Shown here: positions 24,561 through 36,177 of the stretch, piece by piece | Position numbering within the stretch: position 1 is the first letter of the stretch | Layout of the letters: every line of letters starts with the position of its first letter | NCBI RefSeq assembly: GCF_000226115.1 | Contig: NC_016458.1 | Coordinates: 7,350,001-7,414,000 of the forward strand | DNA length: 64,000 nt | Source: Thermothielavioides terrestris NRRL 8126 | Taxonomy: Eukaryota; Ascomycota; Sordariomycetes; Sordariales; Chaetomiaceae | Reading direction: 5' to 3' | Made by a program: the position numbers and the translations under genes | Notes under the pieces: generated by a model | What the model was told of the DNA's origin: nothing | The model's input: only the letters and a program-made list of their open reading frames with translations | The model's database searches: none

Positions 24561-26607
24561 ATGGCTTGGGGAGAAGACGATGACAGACGCCCGGAGCAGG
24601 ACGAGGGCGAGGAGGAGCTGGATGAGACCGTGAGCAGTTCTCCCAGCTCGCTCTCCCGATCTCCGCTGAACGTGTAGTAGGATTACAAGACGCAAAAAGA
24701 TGCCGTGTTGTTTGCAATTGACGTCAGCAAATCGATGCTTCAGCAGCCTCCGGCCACCGATAAGAAGAAAGGAGAAAAGGACTCGGCCGTTGCGGCGGCT
24801 CTGAAGTGCGCCTACCAGTTCATGCAGCAGCGGATCATTGCGCAGCCGAAGGACATGATGGGCATTCTGCTCTTCGGCACAGAGAAGTCCAAGTTTCGGG
24901 ACGAGGCGGGCGGGCGGAGTGGGACTGGGTATCCGCACTGCTACCTCTTCACCGATCTCGACGTGCCGGCCGCCGAGGACGTCAAGAAACTGAAGGCGTT
25001 GGTGGAGGAGGGAGAGGACGCTGACGAAGTGCTTGTTCCTTCAAATGAGCCCGCTTCCATGGCCAACGTGCTCTTCTGCGCCAACCAAGTGTTCACCACC
25101 AACGCAGCGAACTTTGGCTCTCGGCGGCTGTTTATCATCACAGACAATGATAGCCCGCACGGGAAGGACAAGGCCGCGAAGTCATCAGCGGCAGTTCGTG
25201 CCAAGGATCTTTACGATTTGGGCGTTGTCATCGAGCTCTTTCCCATCAGCCAGGGGGGTTCGAGCTTCGACGTGTCCAAGTTCTACGATGTGGGAAATGC
25301 CCCCTTTTCCTAGCCATTTCCTTGGACGTGCTCTAACGTAAAGAAAGGATATCATCTACCGTGACCCAGCAGCCGAGCTCGGCTCCCCGGACGAGGTCAA
25401 AACCTCAAAATCAGGCGACGGACTCTCGCTTTTGAACTCGCTGATATCCAACATCAACTCCAAACAAACGCCCAAGCGGGCGTATTTCTCCAACCTTCCT
25501 TTCGAACTTGCACCGGGCATTACGATATCTGTGAAAGGCTACATGCCTCTTCATCGGCAACAGCCTGCGCGGACATGCTACGTCTGGCTTGGCGGCGAAC
25601 AGGCGCAGCTCGCGCAAGGGGAGACCATCAAAGTCGACTCCGATACGAGGACCGTTGACAAGTCCGAAGTGAAGAAAGCGTACAAGTTCGGCGGCGAGTA
25701 CATCTACTTCAAGCCAGAGGAATTGGCGTCTCTGAAGAACTTGGGCGGCAAGGTCCTTCGCGTCATCGGATTCAAGCCGCGCTCCTCGATTCCCACGTGG
25801 GCCTCGGTGAAGAAATCCATCTTCATCTTTCCCAGCGAGGAAGACTATGTCGGTTCCACGAGGGTATTCTCCGCTCTGTGGCAGAAGCTGCTCGACGCCG
25901 ACAAGGTTGGCTTGGCATGGTTCGTCGCCCGGCAAAATGCCAACCCCATCATGGTGGCCATTATCCCGTCCAGGAACCCCGATGAGGAGACATCGGGGAC
26001 GCCGTATTTGCCAGCCGGACTGTGGCTGTACCCGCTTCCGTTCGCAGACGACGTCAGGAACGTGGAGTTGTCGGCGCCGCCGAGGCCTGCTGATGAGCTC
26101 ACCGACAAGATGCGCGAGATCGTGCAGAACCTCCAGTTGCCAAAGGCCATGTACAATCCCCTCAAATACCCTAACCCCTCCCTCCAGTGGCATTACAAAA
26201 TCCTACAGGCCATGGCACTGGAGGAGGACGTCCCTGAGGGTCTGGACGACGCTACCATCCCCAAATACAGACAGATCGACAAAAGGGTCGGCGGATACCT
26301 CGCCGAGTGGAAACAGATGCTTGCCGAGAAGGCGGGCGCGTTGATGAAGAGCAGGGCTATGAAGCGCGAGGTCGAAGACGAGGACGAGGGGCGCCCGGCG
26401 GCGAAGCGCGCGAAACCTGCCGCGAAAAAGGCCGCCGGGGGCCACCTGAGCAACGCGCAGTTGAAAGCTGCCTTTGAGCAGGGCACCCTCAAGAAGATGA
26501 CGGTTGCCGAACTGAAGGACGTGCTGGCTAGCAAGGGCGTGAGTGCCGTGGGCAAGAAGGCGGAGCTGGTGGAAAAGTTGGAGCAGTGGATCGAGGAGAA
26601 TATCTGA
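24561..26607 (+). CDS. KU70: Ku70, ATP-dependent DNA helicase II 70-kDa subunit
   Basis: DNA-end-binding subunit of the Ku70/Ku80 heterodimer, acting in non-homologous end joining and telomere maintenance in the nucleus. Exons: 24,561-24,629, 24,681-25,289 and 25,348-26,607 (645 aa, typical for fungi). An acidic N-terminus leads into the vWA-like domain starting [14 protein letters not shown] and including [12 protein letters not shown]. The Ku core beta-barrel follows ([15 protein letters not shown], then FARQ-like and IIPSRN stretches), and then the C-terminal arm (PALQ-equivalent NPSLQWHY). A basic linker ([10 protein letters not shown]) precedes the SAP motif at about residues 607-645 ([15 protein letters not shown]). 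Intron 1 must use the second of two tandem TAG acceptors (exon from 24,681) to avoid a stop. Intron 2 has a GTGGGA donor and a clear CTAAC branch point. Confidence 0.96.
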
Positions 26608-27924
26608 TGCAGCTTGGAGCGGTTTTCGGCGTACGGCGGTCAGTTACTGGTCTTGGCGAAAGAATGGGTTGGCAAGGGGAAACATGCGCGCTTTCAAGGG
26701 ATTAGTGTAGTGTGATGATGGATCACTTCTCTTTCTGTTCCGTTGCAGATATCTACTAGGGGTTTGGAGCCCGCTTCGCGGGCTTGTGGATTTTTTGTCT
26801 GCATTTTTACATCACATGACTTGCTTACTGTTACTACTGGCTACCTGCATTACCTGCGAACTGCTGGCCCACGGCTTGCCTCCCGGCCTACGGCTCCCAC
26901 AGTTGCCTACCTACCTACGTTGTGCCCGCGTTATACCCCCGGTGCCCGCGCTGTGCCCCCGGTGCCTACGGCATGCCCCCGGTGCCCGCGTTGTGCCCCC
27001 GGTGCCCGCGTTGTGCCCCCGGTGCCCGCGTTGTGGCCCCGGTGCCGCCCGCGGTATGCCCTGCGTACGGCTGGCCCGGGTGCCCACCTGTGTACGGCTC
27101 CCCCAGTTGCCTACCTGGCCACGGCTCCCCCAGATGCCCACCTGCGTACGGCTCCCACAGTTCCGTACGGCTCCCCCAGATGCCCGCCTGCCTACGGCTG
27201 GCCCAGTTGCCTAGGCACCTGCGTACGGCTCCCTCGGTTTCATGGTGCGGGCGCGTAGCCCACGATGCAGGCGCGTAGAGAAAAGGAGGAAAAAGGAAAA
27301 CAAAACAATGGGGAAAGGAAATGACGATTTAGCCGTAAGCCAACGGAAGGGGAAAGAAAAATCGCTAACAGTCATATACCCTGCACCTGTTATTTGTTAA
27401 CGGCTTAGTAGGTGGAGTGTAATAACAATTAGTTAAGGAAGACCCCTGTTTTGCAGCCAAAAGGACCATCGCAGTAACCGGAAAAATCTGGGCAGTTGTG
27501 TAGTATATATATTTTTATTAGAAGATTAGAAGACGCTTTGGTGGACTGCCCTGCGACGAACCTCCACTTTTGGTGTACGGAGTACCTGCTGTGCTGTGTA
27601 ATCTGCACGTTGCGAGATACGGTATTTACATGTATTGTAACGGCTCTTGTCGAGCTGTGCTTGTCGCGTTATTCACACCCCCACTAATTATCTTATCTGA
27701 ACTCCCGTCTGCCGCGACTTCAATCCCAAGCCAAGCAACCCACCGCGTCGACAAGGCGAAGCTCGGTTTTCGCTAACGCCAGTGTTGTCCTTCTCCCGCA
27801 GCGCAAGCCGCTGGCATTCGAGGTTTTCAAGAAATTTCGGCTGGCTGACTGATTCCTGACGGCATTTCGTCTTCTTCTATGAACGCGCCCGCGGCATTCT
27901 GATTTTTGCGAGCGCCGACCGACC
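26608..27924. other. Intergenic region with a minisatellite; 5' region of the Zn2Cys6 factor
   Basis: It contains the KU70 3' UTR, the minisatellite at about 26,860-27,245 (separate entry) and a more A/T-rich stretch at about 27,270-27,700. The presumed promoter and 5' UTR of the following gene come next. No gene is seen; long open frames here follow the repeat. Confidence 0.5.
26860..27245 (+). repeat. Compound minisatellite (20-bp and 27-bp units)
   Basis: From 26,921 to about 27,047 a GC-rich 20-bp unit (GGTGCCCGCGTTGTGCCCCC) repeats about six times with few changes. From about 27,060 to 27,240 a second unit of about 27 bp (core TACGGCTCCCCCAG, then TGCCCACCTG) repeats about six times, less regularly. 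Related half-units start at about 26,865. The units share C-rich blocks. A unit of 20 bp does not keep reading frame, which argues against coding function. Confidence 0.8.
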
Positions 27925-30900
27925 ATGGAGGTGCTGCTCGGCGCCGGCCAGTCGAACCCATCGTGCGCGTCAATCGCCGATCTGCAGGCCCAACTGCGCG
28001 ACCTCCTCGCCAGCAGGGTGACCGAAACGCGCGCCGAACACGTCTCGGTCACGTTTGAGATCCGAGCGACCGCGGTCTTTGATATCCCGGTCTCCGACAA
28101 TGAGAATGAGACGCTGGAGACTGCGGCCAATATCGATCCGCTGCTGGGCGGAGAGCGGCCGAGCGCCGCTCCTGCCGTGAATGGGAATGGAGTGCAGGCG
28201 ACGCGCAGAGTCAATGCGATTGACGCTCTGATCAACCAGCCCGTGGACGACCCCGTGTTGCAGACTTCTATCGCGAGGCATATCATCGCGTGCCTCGGTC
28301 AGGTGGACGGGAGCAACTGGACGGTGCGCCAAGTCTCGAAAAGCGAGCAGAGCTGGACCTTTACCTACCTCTGCAAAGATTCCTGGCAGGTGTGGAGTCG
28401 GCAGGTCTCGAAAAACCCTGCGAAGCTGGCCATCGCCGAGTGGAGCGACAAGAGTGGCCAAGACCCGGTTCATCTGGGTAGGTTGCGTCCTTAGGAGCTG
28501 TTGTTTGCCGTGGCTGACCGGTGAATCCAGCTCGACCGGCCTTCGATTGCCGAGGGTCCGTTAAGATCGCCTTTGTCAAGTCAACCAAAACCATCGACGT
28601 GAAATACGAACACACGCCGATGCACAAGACAGTGGCCCAGCTGATTGAACTTCTTGCGCCAACGCCACCACCGCCAGCCCCCGTCGTAAATACCCCAGCG
28701 AGAAAACCGAAGGAGCCAAAGACGCCGCGGCCGCCCAAGGAGCCCAAGCCACCGAAAGAGCCAAAGCCAAAGACTCCTAGATTCTCAAAGAAGAGGGCAC
28801 CCGAAGATGGTATGCCGGACGGGGAGGGCTCTCAGCCGAAGAGGAGACGTAAGAAGAAGGAGTCTGGCGCCCCAGCCGGCCCGGACGGCACTGTGCTCCC
28901 TCCGGAAATGCCCGGCGCGCTGCCCGTGCGCGATCCCTCAACGAGACCGATGTACAATACCGAAGCGGGAACTGCTGGGGATGTGCAACCTGGAGGCTCG
29001 AGCAATTATCCCGAAGGCCTTGTGGGTGTTGCCGCTGCCAGCGACGGAGCGCCCGCCACCACTAGCGATGCACCCGTGTATACTATCCTCAACCTCCCTC
29101 CAGGCGAGGAGGAAAGGCGAAGACAAGTTGCGATCAAGCTCCTAAACGAAAACAACATCGATCCGACGACACTGTCTGCCGAACAATTCAGTATCTTCGC
29201 CAACCAATCGCCGGAATTGCAACAGGACTCCCTGGCCATGTTGATCAAGTACGGCGCGGCGCGTCTGCGCATCGTTCATCCCAGTCAGTACGAGTCGAAC
29301 TCTGGCCAGTCTGCTTCCTCAGCAGGGGGCAGCACTCCTCAGTCAGCCAAGCCCAAGAAGCCGCGGAAGAAGAAGTCGGATGTTGCTGGCGCGGGTGCAG
29401 ATCTGGCACAGGACGCGGAGGCCGCGCAAGGGAAGCAAAGTAGACGCATATGCGACAACTGCCGTGTCAAGAAGTACAAGGGCAAGGTTCGTGTGGATCC
29501 GGTCCGCCTCGCGGTGTGGAGATTGGGACTGACAAGTTTCCGCGTAGTGTGACAAAGCACGTCCGTCTTGCTCGATGTGCGTTGCGGATGGCGTTGAATG
29601 CGTCTACTCGCTTGCGAAGTCACGGCAGAGCAATGCTGCCGAACCAGCGGAACCGGCGGAACCAGCAGAACCAGCGGAACCAGCGCAACCAGCGGCGGAG
29701 CTTCCCCCACCAGTGAGCGTGGAGGTGCCGAACGACGAGCCCGAGGATCTCGGCTCGCCAGGATTCCATAACCAGCCCGTCGACCAGCCCGTCCATGGAC
29801 CGATGGACGGACAATCTGCGAATGAACAAATCCAAGACCAGTTCGGCGGACATGTCCAGGGGACGGTCAACGCGCCAGCTTCAGAACAAGTGTCTCACCA
29901 AATGGAGCCACCCACGGATGCTTTCCACCAGACCCGTGGCTTCTACCAGCATTCTTCTGGATTGAGCTTTCCCAATGTCAGCACAGTCACCACCGGGGAA
30001 CTCACCCAGTCAGGTATCCCATTGTCTACCATGGAGTCCACCCTGGTCGAGTACGCGGCGAACCCAGCCTCGGAGACTCCCGAGACTCCATTGCACAACT
30101 TAAGCTACCCCCAACCCCCGGCTGCCCACGAAGCCACAGTGGCTTACGCGGAGAAAACCCCCACCTCAGCTGTTGAGCACGGCCGGTGTGGGAGCTCAGG
30201 AGGCCACAAGTCGATGGCGGGACACAGCCTCCCGGCCGGCCAGGCTGCTCCCGAAAATGGGACAGGCGGCAACACCATGGACGCTCAGCACAGTTGGCAG
30301 TCAATGCCTGGCGCCTCAGCGCAAACAGCGTCCGCGGGCAGAACGTCACCGAGACAGTCCAGGCCTAAGAAGCCCGCGCCGGTTTCTCAGACGTATGATA
30401 ATGTGCCGCAGCAGCAAGCCTCGAGCTGGCCGAATGCGGGGCAGCCGGTTACTTTGACAAGCCAGCCTGTGCAGAACTCGCCTCGCCAGACTGTCGCGCA
30501 GCCGGCCCGGGCCAAATCACGGCAGAGCAACCGGGGCCAGAGCCATACCCCGGTGAATAGCATGTCTGCAACCCGGTCTGTTCAGCCCCAAGGAGGGGAA
30601 TCCCTCTCAGGCAACTCTGCGTACGGATCCGCCGCCGTCACTCAGCCGGCGAACTCGACGAACTACAGCTACAACCAATATCAGAGTGCCAACACTCAAG
30701 GAGATTCGTCTAGTGATCGCGTCGCATACCAGCCATATTCCAACAATCAAACTACCCAATCGGCGTCGTACGCCTCTTATGACAACTACAATGCCCGCAA
30801 CGCTCCATCATCTACCCTCTCAACGCCCGGGTCTCACAATGTCGCGCCGTCCTATCCCTCGAACTCAGCCACAGCTCCCGGCACGGCGCAGTGGGGAGCT

Positions 30901-31518
30901 TCGAGCTCAACCTCCCAAGCAAGAAGTGCCCGCGTTTACAACGCCGCACAGTCGACGCCCGGCAGTAACCCGTCTTACAACATGCCCTCCTCGACCACCC
31001 CGCAGTCGCAGTCGCTGCAAGGGTTCAATGTGCGGCCTCAGCCACCGACTCAAGCCAAGAGCTCGTCGAGCATCTACGGCCAGCAACAGCCACAGCAACC
31101 ACAACAGCACCAGCAGCACCAGCAGAGGCAGCAGCAGAGCTACAACGGGTACATGAACAATAACATGGCCCAGCAGCAACCACTGCCACAGCAGCAACAG
31201 CAGCAGCAGCAGCACGCCAGAGGCACCAGCCACCAGAACTGGTACAGCTTCGGCGCGGCAGCGAATAGTAGCCCTTCCGTCACTGCGTACAGCTCGACCG
31301 CCGCCGCCGCTGCTGCTGCCGGCGGGACCGGGACGTCGCATGGACAAGGAGGGCTCGGGTACGCGCGCAGCGGCCACGGCCACGGCCACGGCCACGGCCA
31401 CGGCCACGGCCACCCGACCCAGCACCACAGGTCAATGAACCTGTCAAGCCACACGTACAGCAGCATGGACAGCGACCAGGCGCTGTACGACCTGCTTAGG
31501 AACAACCCGACCGGGTAG
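27925..31518 (+). CDS. Large Zn(II)2Cys6 transcription factor with a possible second zinc module
   Basis: Predicted nuclear DNA-binding regulator; the target is unknown. Exons: 27,925-28,477, 28,531-29,486 and 29,548-31,518 (1,159 aa). The Zn2Cys6 cluster lies mid-protein at residues 492-521: C492-x2-C495-x8-C504-x6-C511-x2-C514-x6-C521. Intron 2 falls just before C504. The x8 spacing is two residues (GK) longer than the usual x6. Upstream, YLC (C150), FDCRG (C191) and HTPMH (H212, H216) resemble WRKY-GCM1-type zinc modules. Between the two lie a Pro/Lys-rich linker (EPKPPKEPKPK) and basic patches usable for nuclear import. The C-terminal half is disordered: EPA repeats, Gln/Asn/Ser-rich stretches, polyQ, and a (GH)7 run from a GGCCAC hexamer repeat (31,372-31,413). 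The start is the first ATG in a long frame. Confidence 0.8.
31372..31413 (+). repeat. GGCCAC hexanucleotide repeat
   Basis: Seven in-frame copies of GGCCAC encode a Gly-His run near the C-terminus of the Zn2Cys6 factor. Its length may vary between strains. Confidence 0.85.
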
Positions 31519-32234
31519 GAGCTGCTCCTGCTTCTTCTTCTTGGAGGTCGGGTTCGGGTATCGTTCGGTTTTGCTTGGTACCGTTGTTTTTGGTTTTTCC
31601 TGGCTCTTCTTCTTTTCCTTTGCGCGGACGGAATTCATCGGTATCTTGCCAGCACTCAGTTCAACGAGGGCTGCATTGCCGGCATTCTCTGGGGATTCCC
31701 ACATCTGGTTGGTGCAGAAATGGATGGAGGCAGGGTGTCAGGGTCGGTTTTGTCATGTATGTCTGTTGTAATAGGTACCCCTCGGAGTGTATACGTTTGT
31801 GAGACACGAGACGGCAGAAGGTCGCGGAATGGGACTGCGCCGATCCAACTCGTCGGTGTTGACAGCCAGGTGTCGACAGACAATTATACCCCCGCAACAA
31901 TGGTGCGACCTAAATCAGGAGTCCCATGGGAGGTGCTCAGATGCTTATAGATGTTCGAGTTCAAGGTGCGGTTGTCTGTCGAGTATCTAGAATGGAAAGC
32001 AAAAGGCCCCGTCCCATCTAATAAGAAACATACCAGAACGAACCCAGCCGAGAACGCCATCCAGATGTCAAGGTAATAGATATAATCTACAAGCACGGCC
32101 ATGTCAAGGGGGCGGGAGGGAACACAGCAAACCAGATCGAAACAACCCCCCCAGGAAACTGTTTCGGTCCTCGGTTGCCGCCCGTCCGTCTCAAAACGGC
32201 CCCAGGCCAGAAACAAAAAGGACTTTCCGTGCTC
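31519..32234. other. Convergent intergenic region
   Basis: 716 bp between the stops of the Zn2Cys6 factor (+) and the La gene (-). T-rich tracts near 31,530-31,620 fit a 3' UTR. Nothing else is seen. Confidence 0.45.
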
Positions 32235-33638
32235 TTATTGCGCCGCCGCGACAGCGTCTGCCTTGGTATCGACCTTCTTCGCCGGGGGCGCGCCGGCGCC
32301 GGCGCCGTCGTCCTCGCGAGCCCGCTTGCCGTTGGCTTCGCCGTTCTTGCCCGCGGTGGATTGGATGGTGGGCACCTGGACACTGCGCAAGTTGTTAGTA
32401 TTAGCATGGGAAGAACGGCAGCTGGATAAATCGCTGGGTGAGGGGAGAGGAGCACAACATACTCGTTGGTGTTCTGCCGGGTCTCCTCGCTCTTCTTCTC
32501 GTCGCGGCCGCGGTTGTCGCGCCCGCCGCGACCGCCGCGGCCACCACGACCGCCCCTGCCCCTACCCCGGCCACGCCCGCCCTTGGAGCCGTTCTTCTGG
32601 TTCTCGTCACGCCCTGCCTTGCCGTTCTGGCCCTTGTCGTCGCGACCCTGGCCGTGGCCGCGCCCGCCGCGCGCGCCGCCGCGCGTCTTGCCCTCGAAAA
32701 AGCCGACGCGTCGGCTGCTGTTGGGCTCGATCTTGCCCTCCTTGATCTGCTGGTTCTTCATCTCCAGGTAGTCCTTCTTCTTCATGACCAGCAGCTCGTG
32801 GCCCTTCCAGGTCGGCTTGGGGTCGAGCTTGACGAAGGCGTCGGCCTCCTCGGCGGTGGCGAACTCGACGAAGACGGAGCCCTTGAAGAGGTCCTCGTTG
32901 GTCCGGCGCAGCTTGACGAGCTTGACGTGGCCGTGCTTGGCGAAGAAGGCCTCGATGTCGAACTGGGTCGACGGCTCCTCGTCGCCGAAGCCCTTGGCGT
33001 AGATGGAGGCGTTCATGCGGGCGCGCTGCGCCTCGGTCGACGACACGTACGCCTTCTTGCGTCGCACGACCTCCTGGCCCTCCTCGCCCGAGATTTCGAG
33101 GAAGGTGCTCTCGCGCAGGGCGGCCACGACGGCGCTGTAGGGCTGGAACTGGCGCATCCGCTTGAAGCTGCAGATGGTCTTGAGCGGCATCGGCTTGTTC
33201 TCCTCGCCCCCCGTGCTCTCCCACATGAACTTGTCGGTCGGCAGGTTGCTGTCGCTGAAGTAGAACTCGACCTGCGAGCAAGGGGGTCAGTCTGGAGTTC
33301 CAGTCTCCCAGCCAATGCCGGGTCGGGGCTTTTGGGGGAAGGGCGAGGCGGGGAGAACTTACCTGGTTGCGGATCTTGACAGGATCGTCCGTCACCGGCT
33401 GGGTGGTCGGATCGTATTTGCGATTTCTCCTGTGGTCCTTAGGGTCGGGCTTGGCGGTCGTCTTCAGCATGTTTTCGGGGGCCTTGACGGCACCGTTCTG
33501 GCCCTCGGCGGCAGCATCCGTCTGCTTGTCGGCGGTCTCGTCGGTGTTCTCGACAGCAGGGGTTGCATCCTGGGCAGCCTGCACCTCAGTGGCCTCGGCG
33601 GCCACCTCGGGCTGGTCCTTCACGACAGCGTCGCTCAT
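32235..33638 (-). CDS. La protein homolog (Lupus La / Lhp1-type RNA-binding protein)
   Basis: Binds the 3' oligo(U) tails of new RNA polymerase III transcripts and helps tRNA and small-RNA maturation in the nucleus. Minus-strand exons: 33,638-33,363, 33,271-32,463 and 32,382-32,235 (410 aa). An acidic Ala/Glu-rich N-terminus precedes the La motif (KIRNQ, splice, VEFYFSDSNLPTDKFM; then MRQFQ and LRESTFLEI). An RRM follows (ASIYAKGFG as RNP2 region, GSVFVEF as RNP1). Next comes a basic Arg/Gly-rich (RGG) region of about 60 residues, and a short lysine/arginine-rich tail (GKRAREDDG) that could be the nuclear signal. The last intron (32,462-32,383) uses donor GTATGT and joins TNE-D-VQVPTIQ. The second RRM of animal La is replaced by the RGG region. 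Confidence 0.93.
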
Positions 33639-34734
33639 ATCGTTCGGCGACGAGGGGCGAGGCGCCAGAGCAGAGCGCGGCGCGGTGGAAGGGAATGCAA
33701 TTTGAGAGGATCGGCCAAACAAACGACGGACCAAAGAGCAAGGCCGCAAGAAGTCCTCGACAAGACAGCTAGTTGATAGGCAGCAGCGAGGAGTAGTCGT
33801 CAGGAGGCCTGAGCCAAAGCAAAAGTTTGCGACTGGAAGAAAGTGGTACCCCTCGAGAAGCAGCTGCACAAAATTCTTGGTGGGGTAGCAACGGTCGAAG
33901 TCAAGTGCATTGGCGCCCGCTATCAGCAAGCGGGAGACGAGTCACAGGGAGGCACCAGCTCCCCGGGCGAGTCACCAAGCAGAAATTCGAGGCTGGGGAG
34001 GCGACATATTTGAGGGACCTTCAATTGCAACTAAGGTTTCTGAAGCAAAGATATTTTGTTTCTTTTCTTCTCTCCTTTTTTTTTCTTCTCTTTTGCCTTA
34101 TTCTTATTTTTTTTATTTATTTTTCCTCTTTTCACAATGATGAAGTCTTTTCTTCAATGGCGCGTCCGCTGTCCTCAACCTCCACCGAGCTGTACAGTAC
34201 CCTCTCAATTGGAGATTTTCCGTGCCCCGCCTGCTCACCGCCCGCCGGAGTTGCAATTCGTCCCCACAGCGGCAGAAGCCGTGCGGTGGGCCTGCGTACA
34301 CTAGTGTAGGGGGTAAAATACCGCATTCAGAATCAGGTATTATCGCGTAATTTCATGCAGCTTTCACTCGCGCTGAACCCTCACGTGAGCGACCGAGGCG
34401 GGCCGATGGGGCCTGGAAACTTTTTTGGCTGAGCGCCAGAGCGCCAGAGTGCCCAAGCAGTGGACGACAGCGAGCGACGCTGCCAACCCAACCGCTCACT
34501 TCCCCCCTCTACCTCGCCCTTCCCAGTGGCCCCATCCTCCGTGCATAGTCTGGCGACCGAGCACATCACACAGCAGGGCAGGGCCAGCCGGGAACCGCAT
34601 CAGGGGCGCGCCAATTGGGCGGCAATCGCGTTGTTTCGCACCGTGCAGGGCCAGCAGTGCCAGCCCCGACCAACTCGAGAGAGCATCCGACACAGACACC
34701 CATACCCACAGACACCTCCACCTCCACCTCCACG
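33639..34734. promoter_or_regulatory. Divergent promoter region between the La gene and uS4m gene
   Basis: 1.1 kb between two start codons. It contains a conspicuous pyrimidine (T/C) tract at about 34,045-34,135 on the + strand, typical of fungal promoters near transcription starts. A GC-richer 5' leader follows towards 34,735. No gene is recognised. Confidence 0.45.
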
Positions 34735-36177
34735 ATGCGGCAGCGCAGGTTGTTGAGGTTCCATGGTCTCAGGCGTCCAGTGCGTTCTCCCGTCGTTGCT
34801 CCTCTCCACCTTCTCGCTCGCGGCTGACCTCTCTTGTCCCCCTCCCCTGCAGCGTCTGCGCCAAACATGGAACAAGTACAACCTGTTCAATATCGCGACG
34901 CTGCGCGAACCGTTCCTCGCCCCCAAGACCTTCTTCCAGCAGAAATGGATTGCCAAGTCCCTGACCCGCGGCTATCACGGCGAGCACATCAAGGAGTACC
35001 AGTGGGAGCGCATGTTCAGCCGCCGCCTGCTCTCCGCCGTCAATATGGACCCCGCCTACATGGCTCGTTACAACGGCAGTGAACAGGCTGCCGGCCGCGG
35101 TTCCGGCCTGATTGGCGCCCGGTCAATACAGAACAAGGGCAATCTGCGAGGGCCGACCCCGTACATGCAGATGACCTTCGCCCCCATGGAGCGCCGCCTC
35201 GACATCGCCATCTTCAGGGCCCTCTTTGCCAGCAGCGCGAGGCAGGCCCGCCAGTTCGTCGTCCATGGCGCCGTTACCGTGAACGGGAAGAAGGTACACC
35301 TCTCTCTCGCCCAGGAGGACCGCTGCCGTGCCGCGCCGAGTTAACTGACCAGCGCTGAACAATTTAGATGACCCACCCCGGCTATCTCCTCAACCCAGGC
35401 GACATGTTCCAAGTTGACATCGAGCGCGTCATGACGGCGACGGGGAAACCGAAACGCCCGGCCCAGAAAAAGGCCGACTCGACCACCTCAACCGCTAGCG
35501 AGCCCGCCTCCGACGAGGCCGACGAGGCCGACGCCGCCGAAGCCGAAGAAGCAGCCAGCGAAGCCTCTGAAGACGCTGCGGAGGCAGAAGACATAGAAGA
35601 CGGCGAGGACAGGCACATGGCCACGCTCAAACTGCTCCAGCGGCGCGCGCAGGGCGTCTTGGAGGCCCGGAGCGTATACCTTCGCGCCAAGCGCAAGCTA
35701 CAGCTGCGCAGACTGCTCCTGAGCGTCAAGCACACCATGAACCGCAGCCGGAAATCGGCCTCGGCGTCCGAGATGAGCGACGCCGAGTACGAGCTGGCCA
35801 CGCTGCTGGAGGGCCTGTCGCTCTCGCCCGTGGAAGCGCGCAAGAGGCGGAATCAGCGGCGACAACGGCACAAGGACCGGGCCGCCGCGGAGGAGGGCCT
35901 GCTCACCCCGCAGCAGCGCCGCGTGCTCGAGCACATGATCTGCCTCGAGCTCGAGAACCCGCACGACCCGTCCAAGCCCTACGCGACCCCCTGGAGGCCG
36001 CGCGATTGGATGGCCCCCTTCGCCTTCATCCCGCGCTACCTCGAGGTCAACCAGCGCATCTGCGCCGCCGTCTACCTGCGCCACCCCGTCGCCCGCCCCG
36101 GCCGCTCCGAGGTGCCCACCCCCTTCCCGCCTAGCATCTCCCAGCTGGCCTTCAACTGGTATCTGCGGAGGAGGTAA
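34735..36177 (+). CDS. NAM9: Mitochondrial small ribosomal subunit protein uS4m (NAM9-type)
   Basis: Structural protein of the mitochondrial 37S subunit, binding small-subunit rRNA. Exons: 34,735-34,779, 34,853-35,293 and 35,368-36,177 (431 aa). It opens [15 protein letters not shown], then after the first splice [13 protein letters not shown], a signature start for fungal uS4m. The S4 RNA-binding motif covers [34 protein letters not shown], interrupted by intron 2 at the conserved [14 protein letters not shown] position (seen directly: phase 0, branch-like CTGAAC). A long acidic Ala/Glu insert (about 35,480-35,610) and a basic helical region follow. The protein ends in the conserved fungal extension ([21 protein letters not shown]). 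The first coding exon is only 15 codons. Confidence 0.92.

Noticed and set aside
26743..27278. Overlapping + frames rich in Pro/Cys/Gly
   Set aside because: Generated by 20-bp repeats that shift frame each unit; no signal of a real protein.
32438..33379. 313-codon + strand frame
   Set aside because: Antisense of the La gene, Leu/Ala/Val/Gly-rich shadow translation.
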